Of a stretch of DNA of 9,425 bases, positions 1 through 6,675 are shown piece after piece. Source of the DNA: Bacillota bacterium (GTDB lineage Bacteria; Bacillota; Clostridia; Lachnospirales; Bianqueaceae); NCBI GenBank assembly GCA_017467985.1, contig JAFUJY010000062.1, positions 1 through 9,425 of the forward strand. Reading direction: 5' to 3'. Each line of letters starts with the position of its first letter. Positions within the stretch are counted from its first letter, which is position 1. The position numbers and the translations under genes are program-made. The notes beneath the pieces were generated by a model. The model worked only from the letters and a program-made list of their open reading frames with translations, had not been told where the DNA came from and did no database searches.

Positions 1-687
1 ATGCATATTTCCTTGGGGCAGCCCAAGTATGAGGGGGATGAAGCGTCGATCCGTGGGGATCGGGATTTTGCCGTTCGTGCGGTAGCAGAAGGCTGGGCCG
101 CCATTACCATTGAGCAGCGCTATATGGGTGAGTGCGGCAGTGATGAAGGTACCCCCGGATGTGCTAAGCATGGTACAGCCATGAATGCATTGCTGCTGGG
201 CCGTACCGCCATTGGCGAGCGGGCTTGGGATGTGATGCGTTTAATCGATGTGCTGGAAGACCATTTTGACTGTTTTGATATGGATAAGCTGATGTGCCTG
301 GGCAATTCCGGCGGCGGCACTACCATTTTCTATGTGGCTTGTTTGGATGAGCGTATTAAGTGTGCAGTCCCCTCTTGCAGCGTTTGTACTTTTAGGGATT
401 CCATTGGTGGAATGAAGCATTGCGGGTGTAATTATATTCCCGGAATTGCCAAGTATTTTGATATGGGAGACTTGACCGGTTTGATCGCACCTCGCAAGCT
501 GGTGATTACCCACGGTAAGCGGGATCCGATTTTCCCGGAGCGAGGCGTGCTGGAAAGTTATGAGATTGCCAAGAAAATGTACGAAAAGGCCGGTTGCTCG
601 GGGGATGTACGCTTGGTAACGGGTATGGGTGTGCATCGTTTCTATGCGGATGATACTTGGCCGGTAATTCACGAGTTGATGGAGTAA
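1..687 (+). CDS. Alpha/beta-hydrolase (acetyl-xylan-esterase-like), 5'-truncated
   Basis: A serine hydrolase of the alpha/beta-fold, probably a carboxyl- or acetyl-esterase acting on an acylated carbohydrate or glycoside. Numbering from the first base, the nucleophile elbow GNSGGG puts the catalytic serine at Ser103; HGKRDPIFP gives the acid Asp175; GMGVHRF gives His212, so a full triad is visible. The ERYMGECG-like segment near residue 40 and the Cys-rich stretch after the elbow fit the family seen with acetyl xylan esterases. The frame is open from base 1, and the apparent ATG at base 1 is probably an internal methionine: the protein starts directly in the core fold (HISLGQPKYEGDE) and lacks the N-terminal strands and oxyanion-hole region of such enzymes. 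It is followed by the amidohydrolase after 3 nt, in the same operon. Fold and catalytic class are secure; the ester substrate is inferred. Confidence 0.85.
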   Translation: MHISLGQPKYEGDEASIRGDRDFAVRAVAEGWAAITIEQRYMGECGSDEGTPGCAKHGTAMNALLLGRTAIGERAWDVMRLIDVLEDHFDCFDMDKLMCLGNSGGGTTIFYVACLDERIKCAVPSCSVCTFRDSIGGMKHCGCNYIPGIAKYFDMGDLTGLIAPRKLVITHGKRDPIFPERGVLESYEIAKKMYEKAGCSGDVRLVTGMGVHRFYADDTWPVIHELME

Positions 688-690
688 ATC

Positions 691-1791
691 ATGGTTTTTG
701 AACATTATAAGCGTCTGCACCGCAGCCCGGAGTTATCCCAGCAGGAGCATCGAACGGCGTGTTTTATTGAATATGCCCTGCAGGGTTGGGGATATGAAAC
801 GAAGCGAGTAGGTGTTACCGGTGTGATTGCGGACTTGGTGGTGGATGAGCAGCTGCCTTGGCTGCTGTTTCGGGCGGATATTGATGCACTGCCCATCCAG
901 GAGAAAAGTGGTGTGGACTATGTGTCTCAGCATGAAGGCGTGATGCATGCCTGTGGGCACGACGCCCATACGGCTATGCTCTTAGAGGCGGCAAGACTGC
1001 TGCAGGGGACCAAGCTTCCCCAGAATATTCGATTTTTATTCCAGCCGGCAGAGGAAAACTCCATGGGCGCGGAATTGGTCTTAAAAGAAAATGTGCTGCC
1101 TGAGAATCTGCAGGCTAGCTTTGCTATGCATGTGTGGCCGGGGGTACCGAAAGGAGCCTTGGCTACATGTACCGGAGCCTTGATGGCGTCCTGCGACTTT
1201 TTTAAGGTAATATTTCATGGGAAGAGTGTCCATTGTGCCCAAGCCCATTTAGGAAACGATGCCCTGCAGTCGGCGGTGCAGTTGGTATCCCGGCTAGGTG
1301 TCATTAAGTCACTGGAAACAGAAAAGATTATTTTGTTCTGCGGCAGTATTCACAGTGGTAATGGGTTTAACATTGTGCCGGATGAAGCAAGTGTGGGCGG
1401 AACGCTGCGTACCTTTAGTGTGTCCGTTAAGAACCGTCTGCAAAAGAAAATCCAGGAGGCCGCTGAAGCAGCGGCGCAGGAGTTTGGTGCTTATGCTGAA
1501 GTCCAGTGGTTGGGCGGAACACCTCCTTTGGCCAATGATCAAGCGCTTATTGACGAACTGGCAGGATTTCTTCCTAATATATATACCGATGTAGAGCCTT
1601 CTTATGCTGCAGAGGATTTTGCCCGGTATCAGGAATATGCCCCCGGGGTTTTGATGTGGCTGGGGACCGGTGATACAGCCCCTCTACATAATGAATGCTT
1701 TTTGGTACCGGAAGAGGTATTGTATGCGGGGGTAGATGGTTGGCTTAAGATTGCAAGACATACATTTGCTGATGGAGGCGTAGAAGAATGA
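691..1791 (+). CDS. M20 family metallo-amidohydrolase (AmhX/aminoacylase-like)
   Basis: A 366-residue M20-family enzyme of the amidohydrolase branch (hippurate hydrolase, N-acyl-amino-acid amidohydrolase, IAA-amino-acid hydrolase). These use a two-metal site to hydrolyse an amide bond between an acyl group and an amino acid or amine. All expected metal ligands are visible: Cys88 and His90 in HACGHDAH, Glu121/Glu122 in FQPAEEN, His147 in MHVWP, and His333 in PLHNE. RADIDALPIQE (residues 61-71) is the other family signature. The dimerisation insert spans roughly residues 175-285 and includes GNGFNIVPDEA. There is no signal peptide, so it acts in the cytoplasm. The start is supported by GGAG 6 nt upstream, and the gene follows the hydrolase stop by 3 nt and overlaps the next gene by 4 nt. 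An amidohydrolase between an esterase and glycosidases suggests a substrate with an amide as well as ester and sugar parts; that is inference. Confidence 0.9.
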   Translation: MVFEHYKRLHRSPELSQQEHRTACFIEYALQGWGYETKRVGVTGVIADLVVDEQLPWLLFRADIDALPIQEKSGVDYVSQHEGVMHACGHDAHTAMLLEAARLLQGTKLPQNIRFLFQPAEENSMGAELVLKENVLPENLQASFAMHVWPGVPKGALATCTGALMASCDFFKVIFHGKSVHCAQAHLGNDALQSAVQLVSRLGVIKSLETEKIILFCGSIHSGNGFNIVPDEASVGGTLRTFSVSVKNRLQKKIQEAAEAAAQEFGAYAEVQWLGGTPPLANDQALIDELAGFLPNIYTDVEPSYAAEDFARYQEYAPGVLMWLGTGDTAPLHNECFLVPEEVLYAGVDGWLKIARHTFADGGVEE

Positions 1792-4052
1792 GACAGGTTA
1801 TTAGATTAAATACACAGTGGTTGTTCCAAAAGGGAACAGAGCTTCCGATTGTAATGCCCCAGGATTGGGAGGCGGTAACATTACCCCATACCTGGAATGC
1901 ACAAGATGGACAGGATGGCGGCGGAGACTATTATCGTGGACATGGAGTATATGTTCGCAATGTGACCAGGGCAGAACTGCCGGAAGCAGATCAGTATTAT
2001 CTGGAGATCAACGGTGCTAATTCCAGCGCCGATGTATACTGGAATGGAGCAAAGGCTGCCCATCATGATGGTGGTTATTCCACTTGGCGTGTGGAGCTGA
2101 CGGATATTCAGGAGGAGAACCTGCTGATCGTTGATGTGGATAATTCTGCCAATGAGCGGGTCTATCCCCAGAGCGCAGACTTTACATTCTACGGTGGTTT
2201 GTATCGTAATGTGAATATCATCGCAGTGAATGAGGCCCATTTTGACCTGGAGTATTATGGCTCCTGCGGTTTGAAGGTGACTCCCGATGTGGAGGAGAAG
2301 TCCGTCAAGATCAAGGCTTTTGTAAAGGGAACCAAGGATGGTCAGAGTCTGCATTATGTGGTGAAGGATGCCCAGGGTGAAGTTGTGGGCGAAACCACAG
2401 TGCCTGCGGATAATACGAAGGCCAAGATTGTGCTGGACAGTATTCATCTGTGGCATGGCCGTAAGGACCCTTATCTGTATACGGTTGAGGCCGAAATCGT
2501 GGAAAATGGCGAAGTGCTGGATGATGTGAAGACTCGCATTGGTTTTCGTACCTTCCGGATTGATCCGGACAATGGTTTTATTCTGAATGGGGAGGAGTAC
2601 CCGCTGCGAGGTGTATCCCGTCACCAGGATCGCTGGGGCGTGGGGAATGCTTTGCTGCCGGAGCATCATGAAGAAGATATTGATCTGATTATGGAGCTGG
2701 GGGCTACCACCATTCGTCTGGCCCATTATCAGCATGACCAGCATTTTTATGATCTGTGCGATGAGAAGGGGCTGGTGATTTGGGCGGAGATTCCTTATAT
2801 TTCCCGTCACATGGAAGATGGCCGTGCCAACACCATTTCCCAGATGAAAGAACTGATTGCCCAGAACTACCATCATGCTTCCATCGTGGTTTGGGGCCTG
2901 TCCAATGAGATCACCATGAACGGTAATGCCAGTCAGGATCTGATTGACAATCATAATCAGCTGAATGACCTGTGTCATCGTTGGGATAAGACCCGTCTGA
3001 CCACTATGGCTTGTATCACCATGGCATCCATGGAAGATCCTTATGTACAGATTCCGGATGTGGTTTCTTATAATCATTATTTTGGCTGGTATGGCGGCGA
3101 CACAAGTATGAATGGCCCCTGGTTCGACAAGTTCCATGAAAAGTTCCCCAACAAGCCCATCGGCTGTTCGGAATATGGCTGTGAGGCGCTGAATTGGCAT
3201 ACTTCCAACCCTCAGCAGGGTGACTATACCGAAGAATATCAGGCCTACTACCATGAGGAGCTGATCAAGCAGCTCTTTACCCGCAAATATATGTGGGCTA
3301 CCCATGTATGGAATATGTTTGATTTTGGTTGCGATAATCGCAATGAAGGCGGCGAAAATGGCCAGAACCATAAGGGTCTGGTGACCATTGACCGTAAATA
3401 TAAAAAAGATGCATTCTATGCCTACAAGGCTTGGCTGTCGGATGAACCCTTTGTACATATCTGTGGTAAGCGCTACACCGACCGTGTGGAAGATGTGACC
3501 AAAGTAACTGTCTATTCTAACCTGCCGGAAGTAGAACTGTTTGCCAACGGAGTATCTTTAGGAAAGCAGAATTGTCCCGATCATTTCTTCTATTTTGATG
3601 TGTCCAATCAGGGGGAGCAGAAGTTGGAGGCTGTGGCCGGTGAGTACCGTGATGAAAGTCTGATCCATAAGGTGGAGGTCTTCAACGAAGACTATCGTCT
3701 GAAGGAGCGGGGCGCCATTTTGAACTGGTTCGACGTGACCGCGCCGGAAGGCTATTATTCCATCAATGATAAGATGGGTGATATTATGACCTCCTTGCGT
3801 GGCAAACTGGTTTTGATGCAGTTTGCAGCTAAACTGATGAAGGGTATGAAGAAGGATAAAAAGTCCGGCGAAAAGAAGGGCATGGGCGTGGATGTTGGTA
3901 AGATGATGAAGAACGGTAATATGCTGCAGATGGTGGGCGGTTTTACGATCCTGCGTATGTCCAGCATGGCCGGTCTGGCAGGCGTGACCATGACCAAAGA
4001 AATGCTGCTGGATGTGAATGCCAAACTGAATAAGATCAAGAAGAAGGCGTAA
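1788..4052 (+). CDS. GH2 glycosidase, beta-galactosidase type, with Met/Lys-rich C-terminal tail
   Basis: A 754-residue retaining glycosidase of GH2, closest in motif style to gut Firmicutes beta-galactosidases. Domains in order: sugar-binding jelly roll (about 4-155), Ig-like sandwich (about 160-260), TIM barrel (about 265-555), a second Ig/DUF4982-like domain (about 557-650), then a 100-residue tail. The acid/base is Glu374 in WGLSNEIT and the nucleophile Glu462 in CSEYG. RGVSRHQDRWG and RLAHYQHDQ support the galactosidase-type barrel rather than glucuronidase or mannosidase, but the sugar is not proven. There is no signal peptide, so it is cytoplasmic. The large C-terminal domain of E. coli LacZ is absent. 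Residues 655-754 hold 14 Met and 18 Lys and look helical, which the catalytic fold does not explain. The ATG overlaps the amidohydrolase stop (ATGA) and has GGAGG 9 nt upstream; the next gene begins 3 nt after the stop. Confidence 0.9.
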   Translation: MRQVIRLNTQWLFQKGTELPIVMPQDWEAVTLPHTWNAQDGQDGGGDYYRGHGVYVRNVTRAELPEADQYYLEINGANSSADVYWNGAKAAHHDGGYSTWRVELTDIQEENLLIVDVDNSANERVYPQSADFTFYGGLYRNVNIIAVNEAHFDLEYYGSCGLKVTPDVEEKSVKIKAFVKGTKDGQSLHYVVKDAQGEVVGETTVPADNTKAKIVLDSIHLWHGRKDPYLYTVEAEIVENGEVLDDVKTRIGFRTFRIDPDNGFILNGEEYPLRGVSRHQDRWGVGNALLPEHHEEDIDLIMELGATTIRLAHYQHDQHFYDLCDEKGLVIWAEIPYISRHMEDGRANTISQMKELIAQNYHHASIVVWGLSNEITMNGNASQDLIDNHNQLNDLCHRWDKTRLTTMACITMASMEDPYVQIPDVVSYNHYFGWYGGDTSMNGPWFDKFHEKFPNKPIGCSEYGCEALNWHTSNPQQGDYTEEYQAYYHEELIKQLFTRKYMWATHVWNMFDFGCDNRNEGGENGQNHKGLVTIDRKYKKDAFYAYKAWLSDEPFVHICGKRYTDRVEDVTKVTVYSNLPEVELFANGVSLGKQNCPDHFFYFDVSNQGEQKLEAVAGEYRDESLIHKVEVFNEDYRLKERGAILNWFDVTAPEGYYSINDKMGDIMTSLRGKLVLMQFAAKLMKGMKKDKKSGEKKGMGVDVGKMMKNGNMLQMVGGFTILRMSSMAGLAGVTMTKEMLLDVNAKLNKIKKKA

Positions 4053-4055
4053 CCT

Positions 4056-4541
4056 ATGACCAATCAATCGCAGTGGATCTGGAATGCATCCGCCCAAGGA
4101 TCGGATGTATATGTGGATTTTGTGGAGAAGTTTACAGGTAGGCAGGGACGGACCTATCGACTGGAACTCAGTTGTGACACGGATTATACCGTCTGGTGTA
4201 ATGGTGTATTAGCTGGGTTTGGCCAGTATGGGGATTATATCAATTATAAGGTGTATGATGGGCTGGATCTGTCTCCCTATATTAAGTCGGGACAGAATGA
4301 GCTACTGATCACGGTTTGGTATACCGGTCTGGATAGCCAGACTTATATTCGTAAGCCAGCGGGGCTGCGATATGAGGTGTATGAGGGGGATCAATTATTG
4401 CAGGTTTCTGATGAACTGACCCTAAGCCGCCCCAATGCCAATTATATTCCGGGTCGGTGTGACATGATCTCTTCCCAGTTGGGGCCCACTTTTTATTATG
4501 ATGCCACCAAGCAGAGCGGGGAATTTACCAGTCCCAGGTGA
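4056..4541 (+). CDS. GH78-like glycosidase, N-terminal fragment
   Basis: A 161-residue product that matches only the N-terminal beta-sandwich of alpha-L-rhamnosidase-like (GH78) enzymes: QWIW at residues 5-8, a carbohydrate-binding-type core (YTVWCNGVLAGFGQYGDY) and a final FYYDATKQSGEF. It contains no catalytic residues. In intact relatives this last motif runs into a linker and then the next domain, but here the frame reads four more codons and stops with TGA at 4539-4541. The missing continuation is in the -1 frame immediately downstream. The ATG follows the GH2 stop by 3 nt with a modest AAGAAGG 8 nt upstream, as expected for the real 5' end of the gene. Taken alone it would be at most a small sugar-binding protein; more likely it is the front part of a broken or sequencing-disrupted gene. 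Confidence 0.75.
   Translation: MTNQSQWIWNASAQGSDVYVDFVEKFTGRQGRTYRLELSCDTDYTVWCNGVLAGFGQYGDYINYKVYDGLDLSPYIKSGQNELLITVWYTGLDSQTYIRKPAGLRYEVYEGDQLLQVSDELTLSRPNANYIPGRCDMISSQLGPTFYYDATKQSGEFTSPR
4502..4541 (+). other. Frame break (-1) within the GH78-like gene
   Basis: Both reading frames are open together from 4502 to 4538. The upstream frame encodes ...YYDATKQSGEF and then stops at 4539; the downstream frame encodes YQSQVSQGLPVQLYPRPIKKL. Joining them after Phe (codon 4524-4526) gives a family-like continuous sequence and needs one extra base. Adding one T to the TTT at 4524-4526 would give E-F-Y-Q-S-Q-V-S-Q with no other change; adding one G to the GGGG at 4518-4521 would also restore the frame. 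A one-base loss, in the genome or in the read, is therefore the simplest explanation. No canonical -1 slippery heptamer is present. Confidence 0.75.
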
Positions 4542-6055
4542 GTCAGGGGCTGCCGGTACAGTTATATCCTCGGCCTATTAAGAAGTTGGAATTGCAGGAG
4601 CGACTTAATACTGTAACCTGTATGAAAGGCGGGTTTACCCTGCAGGGGGGTGAACGCTCAGCGGATCGGATGCAGAATGCGGCGCTGTCCCCCATGGCAG
4701 GAGAGGATGGTATATTTGTCATTCTGGACATGGGGACGGAGACTGCTGGATTTTTGGATCTGGATATTGAGGTGCCCGGAGAATGTGAAATTGAGATCGG
4801 CTGGGGCGAGCATCTGCTGGATGGACGCTGTCGTACCGCTGTACGCAATTTTGCCTGCGGGTATCGTGCCAAAGCCGGACGCAATCAGTATATGAATACC
4901 TTCCGACGATTGGGCTGCCGATATATTCAGCTGTTTATTTATAGCCAGGAGGCTGTGATTCATTACGCCGGGATTCGTCCCACGGTGTATCCACTGGAAG
5001 TAAAGTCCTTTGACAGCGGCAGTATGCTGCGTAATCGCATCTATGAAGTGGGCATCAACACTTTGCGGCAGTGCATGCATGAGCATTATGAGGACTGTCC
5101 CTGGCGGGAGCAGGCTTTGTATACCATGGATTCTCGTAACCAGATGCTGTGCGGATATTATGCCTTTGGCGAGACGCAGTTCCCTAAGGCCTGTCTGGAG
5201 CTGATCAGTCATGGCAGACGGCCCGATGGATTGTTGTCGCTGTGTTATCCTGCGGGTAAAGACTTGCCCATCCCCATGTTTTCGTTAATATACTTTGTTC
5301 AGATGGCAGAGTATCTGGAATATTCCGGTGATGAAGCATTTGTTCGGGAAAAGTACGCCTTTTTGCAGCAGCTGATGGAGACATTTTTGAGTAAGCCCAG
5401 AGAAGAGGGCCTGATTGAGAATTTCTATGGTGGTACGGATTATTGGAATTTTTATGAGTGGTCTGAAGGAATGAGCGGAACCATGAATGAGCAGATACGT
5501 TCCATTGAGGCGCCGCTCAATGCCTTTTTGTCCCTGGCGCTGCAGAACCTGGCTAAAATCAGTGAGAGGCTGGGGCATCCCCAGGATGCTCAATACTATC
5601 AAGAACAGGCTTGTCAGCTGAATCGGGCGATTGCTGCGTATTTTTATGACCCGCAGACAAAGCTGTTCTGGTCCTTTAACGACCGTCGTCGAGAAGAATA
5701 CAGTGTATTGACCAACAGTGTATGTATGCTGTGCGGCGCAGCACAGGGACTGGATCAAAGCCGGATTGTAGAAGTTTTGGCCGTCAACGGCGGGACAGAG
5801 TTGAAAATAATCCCCAACACCTTAAGCATGAATAGCTTCCGCTTTGATGCTTTGTTAAAAGAAGATAGAGAAAAATATGCTCCTATCATCCTGGAAGAAA
5901 TCGACCGGACCTATTTCGCCATGCTGCAGCAGGGTGCCACATCCTTCTGGGAAACGGCGGTGGGCGCCGCTGATTTTAATGGGGCGGGAAGTCTGTGCCA
6001 TGGTTGGTCTGCGTTGCCGGTGTATTATTATTGGACGCTGGGGGACAGATCATGA
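4538..6055 (+). CDS. GH78-like alpha-L-rhamnosidase, middle and catalytic domains (second fragment)
   Basis: A 505-codon frame with the rest of a GH78-type enzyme: linker YPRPIKKLEL (10-19), a beta-sandwich (about 20-136, with ILDMGTETAGF and FRRLGCRYIQLF), and an (alpha/alpha)6 six-hairpin catalytic domain (about 160-505). Key residues are Asp186 and Glu191 in DCPWREQ, Asp198 in YTMDSRNQ, and Glu472 in SFWETAVG followed by SLCHGWSALP; Glu191 and Glu472 are the candidate acid and base. The family releases terminal alpha-L-rhamnose by inversion, but some six-hairpin relatives differ, so the sugar is uncertain. The only start near the break is GTG at 4538, overlapping the first fragment's TGA and without a well-placed ribosome-binding site; the frame itself is open from 4502. 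If translated by coupling, the catalytic part could still be made without its N-terminal domain. Its TGA overlaps the methyltransferase ATG. Confidence 0.8.
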   Translation: MSQGLPVQLYPRPIKKLELQERLNTVTCMKGGFTLQGGERSADRMQNAALSPMAGEDGIFVILDMGTETAGFLDLDIEVPGECEIEIGWGEHLLDGRCRTAVRNFACGYRAKAGRNQYMNTFRRLGCRYIQLFIYSQEAVIHYAGIRPTVYPLEVKSFDSGSMLRNRIYEVGINTLRQCMHEHYEDCPWREQALYTMDSRNQMLCGYYAFGETQFPKACLELISHGRRPDGLLSLCYPAGKDLPIPMFSLIYFVQMAEYLEYSGDEAFVREKYAFLQQLMETFLSKPREEGLIENFYGGTDYWNFYEWSEGMSGTMNEQIRSIEAPLNAFLSLALQNLAKISERLGHPQDAQYYQEQACQLNRAIAAYFYDPQTKLFWSFNDRRREEYSVLTNSVCMLCGAAQGLDQSRIVEVLAVNGGTELKIIPNTLSMNSFRFDALLKEDREKYAPIILEEIDRTYFAMLQQGATSFWETAVGAADFNGAGSLCHGWSALPVYYYWTLGDRS

Positions 6056-6642
6056 CCGCGGAGCAGTGGGATGAGAAACTGAAAATCCACACCATTGGGC
6101 GGTTGGATGCCCATGCGGATGAATATCATTATCCCTATGAGCCCACCCCCTATTGTGTGCTGGAAAGACTGGCAGAGAGCGGATATATCCAGTCGGAGGA
6201 TGTGGTCATTGACTATGGCTGCGGCAAGGGGCGTGTGGGCTTTTTTCTGGCGCAGGAAGTGGGGTGCCGGATTATCGGGGTGGAGTATAATCCGGAGATT
6301 TATGCCCAAGCCATAGCCAATTGGGAAATGTACAGAAAAAAAGCCCAGACCGAGTTCGTCTGCGCCAACGGAGAGAGTTATAAAATTACAGAGGGGAATT
6401 GTTTTTACTTTTTTAATCCCTTTTCTATTGAAATCTTCAAGGGGGTGATGGGTCGGATTATGGAATCCTATTATGAAAATCCACGTCCCATGCAGTTGTT
6501 CTTTTACTATCCGAATGACGAATATTTGTCGTACCTTATGCGGTCCCGGGAGTTAAGCTTTGTGGATGAAGTCAATTGTCAGGATTTGTTTGAAGGGAAT
6601 AATGAGCGAGAAACCATATTGATATTTGAAATAGAGGCCTAG
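6052..6642 (+). CDS. Class I SAM-dependent methyltransferase
   Basis: A 196-residue Rossmann-fold methyltransferase. Motif I is DYGCGKG at residues 54-60 (SAM binding), followed by the acidic residue at the end of strand 2 (Glu78 in GVEYN), and FFNPFS at 120-125 sits where motif IV is expected. There is no signal peptide or membrane segment, so it acts in the cytoplasm. I chose the ATG at 6052, not an in-frame upstream one at 5995, because it overlaps the GH78 stop as ATGA, as elsewhere in this operon, and has GGGGGA 6 nt upstream; the upstream start would lie deep inside the GH78 frame. The methyl acceptor cannot be read from the sequence. As the last gene of a glycoside-degradation operon it might methylate the released aglycone, but it could also be an unrelated passenger. 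Confidence 0.85.
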   Translation: MTAEQWDEKLKIHTIGRLDAHADEYHYPYEPTPYCVLERLAESGYIQSEDVVIDYGCGKGRVGFFLAQEVGCRIIGVEYNPEIYAQAIANWEMYRKKAQTEFVCANGESYKITEGNCFYFFNPFSIEIFKGVMGRIMESYYENPRPMQLFFYYPNDEYLSYLMRSRELSFVDEVNCQDLFEGNNERETILIFEIEA

Positions 6643-6675
6643 CGGTTATGCCGCCAGGCCTCTGAATTTTATTTT
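6633..6675 (+). terminator. Intrinsic terminator of the glycosidase operon
   Basis: AGAGGCCT (6633-6640) pairs perfectly with AGGCCTCT (6656-6663). After one A-C mismatch the stem continues as GCGG/CCGC around a TTATG loop, and a T-rich run (TTTTATTTTTG) follows on the + strand. The left arm contains the end of the methyltransferase gene and its TAG. On the - strand the hairpin lies just past the permease stop but is followed by fewer T residues, so it may also act there, more weakly. Confidence 0.8.

Noticed and set aside
1881..3458. A 525-codon open frame on the - strand opposite the GH2 gene.
   Set aside because: It mirrors a strongly coding GH2 frame with intact catalytic motifs, has no recognisable domain, and is a known effect of codon bias on the opposite strand.
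4515..4541. Programmed -1 ribosomal frameshifting as the cause of the GH78 split.
   Set aside because: No X XXY YYZ slippery heptamer is in the zero frame and I see no obvious downstream stem-loop; a simple one-base loss explains it better. Not fully excluded.
5995..6051. Upstream in-frame start of the methyltransferase inside the GH78 gene.
   Set aside because: The ATG at 6052 has the coupling overlap and ribosome-binding site, and the extension reads the GH78 sequence out of frame.
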